DNA of 7,587 nucleotides from Pseudomonadota bacterium (GTDB taxonomy: Bacteria > Pseudomonadota > Alphaproteobacteria > Caulobacterales > Caulobacteraceae). The translations under genes were made by a program, and so were the position numbers. The stretch spans positions 1-7,587 of the forward strand of contig JAFAEC010000007.1 of the NCBI GenBank assembly GCA_023424215.1, written 5' to 3'. This document shows positions 1-6,100 of the stretch, piece after piece (the first letter of the stretch is position 1; each line of letters starts with the position of its first letter). The notes under the pieces are model-generated. The model ran no database searches. It saw only the letters and a list, made by a program, of their open reading frames with translations, and was not told where the DNA came from.

Positions 1-1
1 G

Positions 2-3000
2 CCCGCGGCCGGCCGCGCCGCCTGGGCCGGGACCTTCACGGGCGACGCCGACGACTGGAACCTGCGCGGCTCGGTCGATGTGCGCGGCCTCGACGCCTCC
101 AGCTATCGCGCCGACCGGCTGCGGGGCCCGCTGAACGTAGCGGTGCGGCGCGGCCGCATGGATCTGGACGGCGACCTGTCCGTCGCCGGGGGCTCCAGCG
201 CGGGCATCGTCGGCGGTCTGCTCGGCGCCGCGCCCCGCCTGCGGTTCGCCGCCCTGCGCCAGACCAACGGCGCCATCCTGCTGGAGCGGCTCGACCTCCG
301 CGGGCAGGCCCTGGTCGTCGAGGGGACCGGCGGCCGCAATCTGCTGGGCGGTCTCGGCTTCCGCGGACGGGCCGAGATCACCGACGCGTCGCGGATCTAC
401 GGCAAGGCCGACGGCGCTTTCGGAGGCCCCATCGCCGCCTCGATGCCCCGGGCCGGAGCTCCGTGGAGCGTGACCTTCGACGGGCGCGGACAGGGCTTGG
501 CCACGGGGCTGGCCGAGCTCGACCGCCTGCTCGGAACCACGCCGCGGCTGCAGCTGACCGGCAACCTGACCGGCGGCCGCATGGCCGTGGAGCAGGCCCG
601 GCTCAGCGGCGACCATGGCTCGGCCACGGCACGCGGGCTCATCGAGGGCGACGGCCGGCTCCGACTGGCCCTGGCCTGGGACGCGAACGGCCCGTTCGGC
701 GTCGGACCGCTGGAGATCGATGGGGCCATGACCGGCGAGGGCGCCCTGACCGGCACCCTGGCCCAGCCGCGCGCCGACCTGCGCGCCCGCTTCGCGGAGG
801 TCGCGGCCGGTCCGCTGGACCTCACCGACGCCGACCTGATCCTCAGCTTCCGCCGGGGCGAGGACGCCTCCGACGGGCGCATCGCCGTCACCGCCGGCTC
901 CAACTACGGCCCGGCCCGCGCCAGCGGCGACTTCTTCCTCGGCGGCGACCAGATCCGCCTCACCGACGTCGATCTCGACGCCGGCGGGGTCGTCGCCCGG
1001 GGAGCCATCGCCCTGTCGAACCGCATCCCTTCCAGCGCGGATCTCAGCTTCACCGCCCGGCCGGGCGCCTTCCTCGCCTCCGGGCAGGCCGAAGGCCGCA
1101 TTGGTCTGACCGAGGGCGCCGGCGACGAGACCGCCGTGCTGCAGGTGACCGGCCGCGACGTCCGGCTGTCCGGATCCAGCCATGTCATCCGCAGCCTCGA
1201 CCTGAACGGCCGCGGCACGCTGCAGCGCCTGCCCTTCACCCTCGCCGCCGACGTCGGCGGGGCCACGCCGGTGTCCTTCGACGGCTCCGGCGTCTATTCG
1301 CGCGACGGCGCGGCCCAGTCGGTCGTGCTCGAAGGCTCGGGCCGGGTCCGGGAGATCGCCTTCAACACCCGCGCCCCCGCCGTCATCGCCCTCGCCGGCG
1401 GGGGGCGGGTCGCCCGGGTCGATCTCGGCCTTGGCGGCGGCGTGCTGCTGGGCGAACTGCGGCAGGACGAGCGCGCCGCCGTCGTCGAGGCCAACCTGAC
1501 CAGCGTCCAGCTCGGCTCGCTGATGCCCGACATGCGCGGTCGCGTCACCGGCCAGCTGTCGCTGCGCGGGGCCGGCGACGACCTCTCCGGCTCGGCCCAT
1601 CTCGACCTCGCCGACATCCGCAGCATCGATGCGCCCAACGCCCTCGCCGTCGACGGGACCCTCAACGCCGTTCTGGTCGGCGACCAGTTGCGGCTGCAGG
1701 CCCGCGCCTCCGACGACGGCCAGGTCCAGGCCGCCGCGGACCTGACCCTGCCGGTCGAGGCCTCCGCCGCCCCCCTGCGCCTCGCCGTGGTCCGCACCCG
1801 GGAGATGTCGGGCGAGGCCTCGATCCGCGGCCAGATCCAGCCGATCTGGGACCTCCTCGTCGGCGGCGAGCGCTCGCTCTCCGGCCAGGTCGACGGACAG
1901 GCGACGATCACCGGCTCGCTCGCCGCCCCGCGCCTGAACGGGCGGCTGAACCTCGAGCAGGGGACGTTCCGCGACAGCGCCACCGGCCTGCGCCTGCAGG
2001 ATGTCGTCCTCACCAGCCGCTTCGACGACGCCGTCGGCGTGGTCGACACCTTCCGCGCCGTCGACGGACTGGGCGGTTCGATCACCGGGAACGGCCGCAT
2101 CGGACTCACCCAGGGCTCCGGCTCCAGCTTCCAGCTGCTGCTCAACCGCTTCCGCATCATCGACAACGACATCGCCGAGGCCCGGGCCTCCGGGCCGCTC
2201 ACGGTGATCCGCGCGGCCGACGGCAACATCACTCTCAGCGGCCGGATGGACGTCGACGAGGCCCGCATCGAGGCCAACCCGCCCGGCTCCAACGGCATCG
2301 TCCGCATGGACGTGGTCGAGATCAACAAGCCCGGCGGCGACCTGCCCGAGGAGGAGCAGACCCGTCCGCGCGGCCTGCAGATCGGGCTCGACCTCACCCT
2401 GCGCTCGCCGGGCGGCGACGTGCGCGTGGTCGGTCGCGGTCTCAATGTGGAGATGGACGTCGACGCGCGCGTCCGGGGCACCATCAACCGCCCGGTGCTC
2501 ACCGGTACGGCCCGGGTGGTGCGCGGCGACTACGACTTCGCCGGCAAGCGCTTCGTCTTCGACGAGCGCGGAACCGTGACCCTGTCGACCCGGCCGGAGC
2601 AGATCCGCCTGAACCTCAGCGCCACCCGCGACGATCCGGCCCTGACCGCCACCATCCGGGTCACCGGCACCGCGGCGCGGCCGGAGATCGCCCTCACCTC
2701 AACCCCCGCCCTGCCGCAGGACGAGATCCTGTCCCAGGTGCTGTTCGGCCGCTCGGCGTCCCAGCTGTCGGCCTTCGAGGCCGCCCAGCTCGCCGCCGGG
2801 GTGGCGGGCCTCGCTGGCGGCGGCGGCTTCGACGTCATCGGCAACCTGCGCGAACTGGCCGGCCTGGACCGGCTGTCGTTCGGCGGCGAGGCGTCCAGCC
2901 TCACGGTCGCCGGCGGCCGCTACATCACCGACGACGTCTATCTGGAAGTCATCGGCGGCGGCGAGGGCGGCGCGGCGGTGAAGGTCGAGTGGCAGGTCCG

Positions 3001-3121
3001 CCGCAACGTGGCCATCAGCTCCACCGTCGGCGGCCAAGGCGAAGCCAGCCTGTCGATCCGCTGGCGCAGGCAATCGCGGCAGCCGGGAACCGGCCGCGAG
3101 GATCGGCGTCCGAACCGCTGA
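2..3121 (+). CDS. tamB: TamB, translocation and assembly module subunit (5' partial)
   Basis: The frame is open from the left edge to the TGA at 3119-3121, giving 1039 visible residues, so the start codon and N-terminal membrane anchor are missing. TamB proteins span the periplasm as a long hydrophobic beta-groove and work with the outer-membrane protein TamA in outer-membrane protein insertion and phospholipid transport. The sequence is the expected low-complexity, Gly/Asp/Leu-rich beta pattern. A G-T/S-x3-P motif recurs at about residues 251-256, 638-643, 826-831 and 889-894. The last ~330 residues fit the TamB C-terminal domain (DUF490): the block LPQDEILSQVLFG at 904-916 is followed by an Ala-rich helix and then by terminal beta-strands containing GRYITDDVYLEV and ending near SIRWRRQS. 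A short basic tail follows. The GTG at 80 is not the real start, because homologous-looking sequence continues upstream of it. tamA would be expected just to the left. The identification is secure; the function is inferred from the family. Confidence 0.93.
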   Translation, partial: PAAGRAAWAGTFTGDADDWNLRGSVDVRGLDASSYRADRLRGPLNVAVRRGRMDLDGDLSVAGGSSAGIVGGLLGAAPRLRFAALRQTNGAILLERLDLRGQALVVEGTGGRNLLGGLGFRGRAEITDASRIYGKADGAFGGPIAASMPRAGAPWSVTFDGRGQGLATGLAELDRLLGTTPRLQLTGNLTGGRMAVEQARLSGDHGSATARGLIEGDGRLRLALAWDANGPFGVGPLEIDGAMTGEGALTGTLAQPRADLRARFAEVAAGPLDLTDADLILSFRRGEDASDGRIAVTAGSNYGPARASGDFFLGGDQIRLTDVDLDAGGVVARGAIALSNRIPSSADLSFTARPGAFLASGQAEGRIGLTEGAGDETAVLQVTGRDVRLSGSSHVIRSLDLNGRGTLQRLPFTLAADVGGATPVSFDGSGVYSRDGAAQSVVLEGSGRVREIAFNTRAPAVIALAGGGRVARVDLGLGGGVLLGELRQDERAAVVEANLTSVQLGSLMPDMRGRVTGQLSLRGAGDDLSGSAHLDLADIRSIDAPNALAVDGTLNAVLVGDQLRLQARASDDGQVQAAADLTLPVEASAAPLRLAVVRTREMSGEASIRGQIQPIWDLLVGGERSLSGQVDGQATITGSLAAPRLNGRLNLEQGTFRDSATGLRLQDVVLTSRFDDAVGVVDTFRAVDGLGGSITGNGRIGLTQGSGSSFQLLLNRFRIIDNDIAEARASGPLTVIRAADGNITLSGRMDVDEARIEANPPGSNGIVRMDVVEINKPGGDLPEEEQTRPRGLQIGLDLTLRSPGGDVRVVGRGLNVEMDVDARVRGTINRPVLTGTARVVRGDYDFAGKRFVFDERGTVTLSTRPEQIRLNLSATRDDPALTATIRVTGTAARPEIALTSTPALPQDEILSQVLFGRSASQLSAFEAAQLAAGVAGLAGGGGFDVIGNLRELAGLDRLSFGGEASSLTVAGGRYITDDVYLEVIGGGEGGAAVKVEWQVRRNVAISSTVGGQGEASLSIRWRRQSRQPGTGREDRRPNR

Positions 3122-3124
3122 ACG

Positions 3125-3159
3125 AAAAACGGGCCGCGCCGGACGATCCGACGCGGCCC
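3125..3159 (-). terminator. Intrinsic terminator for the minus-strand membrane protein gene, in the convergent gap
   Basis: GGGCCGCG at 3131-3138 pairs perfectly with CGCGGCCC at 3152-3159. Inside it, after one C/A mismatch, CGGA (3140-3143) pairs with TCCG (3147-3150) around a CGA loop. The run AAAAA at 3125-3129 becomes TTTTT just after the stem when read on the minus strand, the classical intrinsic terminator layout for the gene ending at 3198. On the plus strand no T-tract follows the stem, so for tamB (stop at 3121, 9 bp before the stem) it is at best a partial terminator or a 3'-end stabilising hairpin. Confidence 0.8.
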
Positions 3160-3170
3160 GCGATGTCACA

Positions 3171-3186
3171 GGCGGCATAAGCCGCC
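3171..3186. repeat. Second short hairpin in the convergent intergenic gap
   Basis: GGCGGC (3171-3176) and GCCGCC (3181-3186) form a 6-bp perfect stem with an ATAA loop. It lies between the stop of the minus-strand gene (3198) and the larger terminator hairpin. No T-tract follows on either strand. The right arm can alternatively pair with GCGGC at 3192-3196, so two exclusive folds are possible. It may protect the 3' end of either mRNA, or be a by-product of high GC content. Confidence 0.45.
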
Positions 3187-3197
3187 GTTCTGCGGCC

Positions 3198-3722
3198 TCA
3201 GTAGTTCTGGGCCGCTTCCATGCGCAGCCTGTCCAGCTTCGACGCCCCGCGCACGCCGGCGATGTGAAGGACCAGCTGGACCAACATCACCACGAACCCG
3301 GCCACCAGCAGCCACATGGGGCTCCTGGCGGCTTCCGGCATCTCCACGGCCATCATCTGGCCAAGGGCGGTCGAGCCGATGCCGTAGACCACCAGGATGA
3401 TGAACAGGATGGGGATCACCTTGTTCGGCTTGGTCCACTGGACGAAGCCGAGGATCGCCTGGATCACGACCAGGCCGATCGCCATGTACATCGCGAACTG
3501 CGCTATGGAGCCGGCCATGCCGGCCGTCGCCTCGTCGCCGCCCGCCGCAGCCATGGCCGCCTCCATCGCCGCCTGCCCGTCGGTCATCATGTAGACGACG
3601 CCGACGATGCCCCAGACGACGCCGAGAAATATGGCGATCGCGCTGGCGCGGGCGGCCGCGAGGGCCTCGGCCTCGGTGTTGAGCGGCGCTGTCGGATTGA
3701 TCGCCCTGGCCCAGTCAGTCAT
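3198..3722 (-). CDS. Four-helix integral membrane protein of unknown function
   Basis: The 174-residue protein starts at ATG 3722-3720 and stops at TGA 3200-3198. I chose this start because a strong Shine-Dalgarno sequence sits 7 nt upstream; the longer in-frame extension to 3794 has no comparable signal and would run over the intergenic region. Four hydrophobic segments are visible at about residues 28-46, 73-95, 102-121 and 135-157. Charges follow the positive-inside rule. Basic residues cluster at the N-terminus, in the short 2-3 loop (WTKPNK) and in the C-terminal tail (RGASKLDRLR), while the 1-2 loop is acidic and rich in Ala and Met. This predicts both ends in the cytoplasm. I recognise no catalytic motif or named family. 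It is convergent to tamB and divergent from the ast operon, so it is probably its own transcription unit. It is very likely a real gene because of its RBS, its terminator and its coherent membrane topology. Confidence 0.85.
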   Translation of the reverse strand: MTDWARAINPTAPLNTEAEALAAARASAIAIFLGVVWGIVGVVYMMTDGQAAMEAAMAAAGGDEATAGMAGSIAQFAMYMAIGLVVIQAILGFVQWTKPNKVIPILFIILVVYGIGSTALGQMMAVEMPEAARSPMWLLVAGFVVMLVQLVLHIAGVRGASKLDRLRMEAAQNY

Positions 3723-3729
3723 TCGAATT

Positions 3730-3737
3730 CCTCCCTC
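3730..3737 (-). promoter_or_regulatory. Strong Shine-Dalgarno sequence that fixes the start of the membrane protein
   Basis: On the minus strand GAGGGAGG precedes the ATG at 3722 with a 7-nt spacer (AATTCGA). Its GGAGG core is an ideal anti-16S match and supports MTDWARA as the N-terminus. It is much stronger than the ribosome binding sites of the ast genes in this window. Confidence 0.85.
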
Positions 3738-3745
3738 AATGAGGG
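3733..3745. repeat. 13-bp palindrome CCCTCAATGAGGG in the divergent intergenic region
   Basis: CCCTCA (3733-3738) and TGAGGG (3740-3745) are perfect inverted repeats around a single A. The palindrome overlaps the Shine-Dalgarno sequence of the minus-strand gene and lies just downstream of its candidate -10 element. It could be a small operator or an mRNA structure affecting translation, but a chance palindrome of this size is quite possible in GC-rich DNA. Confidence 0.3.
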
Positions 3746-3749
3746 GCCC

Positions 3750-3777
3750 ACCGTAGCTGCGGCCCGGCCGAGTCGAA
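3750..3777 (-). promoter_or_regulatory. Candidate promoter of the membrane protein gene
   Basis: Read on the minus strand, TTCGAC (3777-3772) and TACGGT (3755-3750) are separated by 16 bp. The -10 region reads GCTACGG, similar to the GCTA-type -10 element of the Caulobacter housekeeping sigma factor. The -35 match is poor. Transcription would begin around 3743, leaving a leader of about 20 nt that contains the Shine-Dalgarno sequence. The prediction is tentative and made by eye. Confidence 0.3.
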
Positions 3778-3789
3778 AGTTGCTTCGCC

Positions 3790-3818
3790 TTCACCTTTGC
3801 GGTCGGCGCCGCTAGGGT
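3790..3818 (+). promoter_or_regulatory. Candidate promoter of the M20-ast operon, possibly giving a leaderless transcript
   Basis: TTCACC (3790-3795) and TAGGGT (3813-3818) are spaced by 17 bp. The -10 is embedded in GCTAGGGT, resembling the GCTA-type -10 motif of Caulobacter-like bacteria. The ATG of the first gene is at 3827, only 8 nt after the -10 hexamer, so transcription would start at or a few bases before the start codon. The same bases contain AGGG (3814-3817), 9 nt before the ATG, which could instead be a weak Shine-Dalgarno site if the promoter lies further upstream. Confidence 0.4.
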
Positions 3819-3826
3819 CCGCCCGC

Positions 3827-5077
3827 ATGCGGATTCTGCCCCCCGACCAGACCGTGCTCGACCACGTCGAAGCGCGCGGACCGGCCATCGTCGCGCGCGC
3901 CGTGGAGTGGGCGAACGTCAACTCCGGCAGCCGCAACGCGGCGGGGCTTGAGGCGGTGCTGTCGCTGCTGGAGGCCGAGGCCCGTCGCCTGCCCGCTGAG
4001 GTCGTGCGCGTGCCGACCGCCGGCTCCACCACCGTCGCCGACGACGGCTCTGTCCGCGCCGAGGCCCACGCCGACGCTCTGAAGATCACCGCCCGCCCCG
4101 ACGCGCCGGTCCAGGTCGTCCTCACCGGCCACTACGACACTGTCTTCCCGGCCGACAGCGCCTTCCAGACCGTCACGACGCGCCCCGACGGCGCCCTCAA
4201 CGGCCCCGGCGTCGCTGACATGAAGGGCGGCATCAGCGTCCTGCTCGCCGCGCTGGAGGCCTTCGAGCTGCATCCGGACCGCGACCGGGTCGGCTGGACC
4301 GTCCTGCTCAGCCCCGACGAGGAGATCGGCTCGCCCGCCTCGGCCCCCCTGCTCGCCCAGCTCGGCGCCCGCGGCCATCTCGGCCTGACCTACGAGCCCT
4401 CGCTGCCGGACGGCACCCTCGCCGGGGCCCGAAAGGGCAGCGGCAACTACCATCTTGTCGTCACCGGCAAGGCCGCCCACGCCGGCCGCGCCTTCCACGA
4501 GGGCGCCAACGCCGTCGCCGGCGCGGCCCTCCTCGCCGCGCGCCTGCACGCCCTCAACGGCCAGCGCGACGGCGTCACCGTCAATGTGGCGAAGATCGCC
4601 GGCGGCGGGCCGCTGAACGTCGTCGCCGACAACGCCGTGGTCCGCTTCAACGTCCGCGTCCCCGACGCCGCCTCGGCGGGCTGGATCGAGGCCGAGGTGC
4701 GGGCGCTCGCCGCCGAGCCGCCCCTCCCCGGTCTGACCCTGGCCCTGCACGGCGGCATGACCCGCCCGCCCAAGCCGATGGACGCCAGCCAGACCGCCCT
4801 GTTCGAGGCGGTGCGCGAGGCCGGCGCCCTGCTCGGCCAGTCGATCGCCTGGAAGCCTTCAGGCGGCGTTTGCGAGGGCAACAACCTGCACGCCGCCGGC
4901 CTGCCCAACATCGACACCCTCGGCGTCGTCGGCGGCGACATCCACTCGGACCAGGAATTCGCCTGGCCCGCCAGCTTCGTCGAACGGGCGCAGCTCTCGG
5001 CCCTGATCCTGTGCAAGGTCGCGTCAGGCGAGATCGACGCCCTGAAACTGAAACAGCTCCGTCTGGAGACCGCGTAA
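3827..5077 (+). CDS. M20-family zinc hydrolase (carboxypeptidase G2/DapE-like), candidate N-succinylglutamate desuccinylase
   Basis: The 416-residue protein has the complete layout of M20 metallopeptidases and deacylases, which hydrolyse N-acyl or peptide amides with a two-zinc centre. Expected metal and catalytic residues are visible: H102 and D104 in GHYDTV, D131 in GVADMKGG, the base E165 and ligand E166 in SPDEEIGS, E190 in YEPSLPDG and H373 in GGDIHSDQEF. The dimerisation (lid) domain spans about 200-310 and includes H218 in GKAAHAG and the GGGPLNVV segment. The C-terminal lobe has GGVCEGNNLHAAGLPNID in place of the GGTDA-like block of many relatives. No signal peptide is seen, so it is probably cytoplasmic. 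The ATG at 3827 is preferred to a TTG at 3797, which lies in the promoter-like region. It leads the operon, 4 bp before astA. Carboxypeptidase G2 relatives remove an acyl group from C-terminal glutamate and DapE removes succinyl groups, so desuccinylation of N-succinylglutamate is plausible. The family is secure; the substrate is inferred. Confidence 0.9.
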   Translation: MRILPPDQTVLDHVEARGPAIVARAVEWANVNSGSRNAAGLEAVLSLLEAEARRLPAEVVRVPTAGSTTVADDGSVRAEAHADALKITARPDAPVQVVLTGHYDTVFPADSAFQTVTTRPDGALNGPGVADMKGGISVLLAALEAFELHPDRDRVGWTVLLSPDEEIGSPASAPLLAQLGARGHLGLTYEPSLPDGTLAGARKGSGNYHLVVTGKAAHAGRAFHEGANAVAGAALLAARLHALNGQRDGVTVNVAKIAGGGPLNVVADNAVVRFNVRVPDAASAGWIEAEVRALAAEPPLPGLTLALHGGMTRPPKPMDASQTALFEAVREAGALLGQSIAWKPSGGVCEGNNLHAAGLPNIDTLGVVGGDIHSDQEFAWPASFVERAQLSALILCKVASGEIDALKLKQLRLETA

Positions 5078-5081
5078 CCGC

Positions 5082-6089
5082 ATGCTCGTCGTCCGTCCCG
5101 CCGGCCCGTCCGATCTCGACCACCTGCTGGAGCTGGCCATCCTGTCCGGCCCCGGCTTCACCAGCCTGCCCGAGGACCCGGACCAGCTCGCCCAACGCCT
5201 CGACCTCAGCCGCGACAGCTTCTCCGGGACGATCGAGCCGCAGGAGCGCTGGTACACCCTGATGCTGGAGGAGTCGGACACCGGCGACGTCGACGGCGTC
5301 GGCTCGGTCAAGGCGGCCGTCGGCCTCAAGCGGCCCTTCTTCTCCTTCCGGGTGGTCAACCACACCCAGTCCTCCCCCAGCCTCGGCATCCGCCTCGACC
5401 AGAAGACCCTGGTGCTGGTCAACGAGTGCACCGGCTGGTCCGAGGTCGGCTCGCTGTTCCTCAAGGCCGACCGGCGCAAGGGCGGCGCCGGCCGCCTGCT
5501 CAGCCAGTCGCGCTACATGCTGATCGGCGCCGAGCCGGAGCTGTTCGCCGACACCGTGCTGGCAGAGCTGCGCGGCGTCTTCACCCCCGACGGCGCCTGC
5601 CCCTTCTGGGATCACGTGGCGCACAAATTCTTCCCGATGGAGTTCGAGGAGGCCGACCGGATGACCGGCTCGACCGACAAGCAGTTCATCCTCGACCTCG
5701 CCCCCCGCCACCCGATCTACATCGAGCTCCTGCCCGAGCCCGCCCGCGCCGTGATCGGCAAGGTCCACCCCCAGGGCGTGCCGGCCATGGCCCTGCTGGA
5801 GTCCGAGGGCTTCCGCCCCAATGGCCTGGTCGACATCTTCGACGCCGGCCCCACCGTCTGCTGCGACCGCGACAACATCCGCACCGTCCGCGACGCCCGC
5901 CGCCTGACGGCCGTCCTCGCCGACGAGGTCGAATCCGAGCTGCCGGCCCTGATCTCCACCGACCACGTCCACGACTTCCGCGCCGTCCGCCAGCGCGCCC
6001 TCGTCGAGGGCGACACCGTGATCATCGCCCGCGACACCGCCGACGCCCTCAGGGTGAAGGCCGGCGACATCGTGCGGGTGAAAAGCTGA
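5082..6089 (+). CDS. astA: Arginine N-succinyltransferase
   Basis: This 335-residue protein transfers succinyl from succinyl-CoA to the alpha-amino group of arginine, the first step of the AST catabolic pathway in the cytoplasm. Family landmarks are visible: the N-terminal VVRPAGPSDLDHLLELA followed by GPGFTSLP (23-30), the acyl-CoA-binding-type stretch RRKGGAGRLLSQSRY (131-145), ELRGVFTPDG and CPFWDHVAHKFFPM around 162-186, RHPIYIELLP (209-218), and IGKVHPQGVPAMALLESEGF with VDIFDAGPT (225-258). The C-terminus has the usual GD(T/I)V-rich beta tail. Length is close to that of the Escherichia coli enzyme (about 344). A weak GGAG lies 13 nt before the ATG, so translation may be coupled to the M20 gene whose stop is 4 bp upstream. 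A single astA copy is visible here, whereas Pseudomonas carries paired aruF/aruG subunits. Nothing looks broken. Confidence 0.95.
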   Translation: MLVVRPAGPSDLDHLLELAILSGPGFTSLPEDPDQLAQRLDLSRDSFSGTIEPQERWYTLMLEESDTGDVDGVGSVKAAVGLKRPFFSFRVVNHTQSSPSLGIRLDQKTLVLVNECTGWSEVGSLFLKADRRKGGAGRLLSQSRYMLIGAEPELFADTVLAELRGVFTPDGACPFWDHVAHKFFPMEFEEADRMTGSTDKQFILDLAPRHPIYIELLPEPARAVIGKVHPQGVPAMALLESEGFRPNGLVDIFDAGPTVCCDRDNIRTVRDARRLTAVLADEVESELPALISTDHVHDFRAVRQRALVEGDTVIIARDTADALRVKAGDIVRVKS

Positions 6090-6100
6090 GCGCCCATCTG

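Noticed and set aside
80..82. GTG as a possible tamB start
   Set aside because: The frame is open to the left edge with matching TamB-like composition. A complete TamB begins with a membrane anchor, which is not seen after this codon.
1294..2502. A 402-codon minus-strand open frame opposite tamB
   Set aside because: The translation is rich in Ser, Arg and Pro without any domain-like pattern, and it lies entirely within the tamB coding region.
463..3180. A long open frame (905 codons) on the plus strand in a second frame across tamB
   Set aside because: Its translation is almost all Arg, Pro, Gly and Ala, typical of an out-of-frame reading of GC-rich coding DNA. The overlapping frame has the clear TamB C-terminal domain.
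3723..3794. 24-codon N-terminal extension of the minus-strand membrane protein
   Set aside because: The strong Shine-Dalgarno at 3730-3737 is placed exactly for the ATG at 3722, and the extension would cross the divergent control region.
3797..3826. TTG start 10 codons upstream of the chosen ATG of the M20 gene
   Set aside because: No ribosome binding site precedes it, and the added residues overlap the promoter-like element. The ATG at 3827 has AGGG or a leaderless context.
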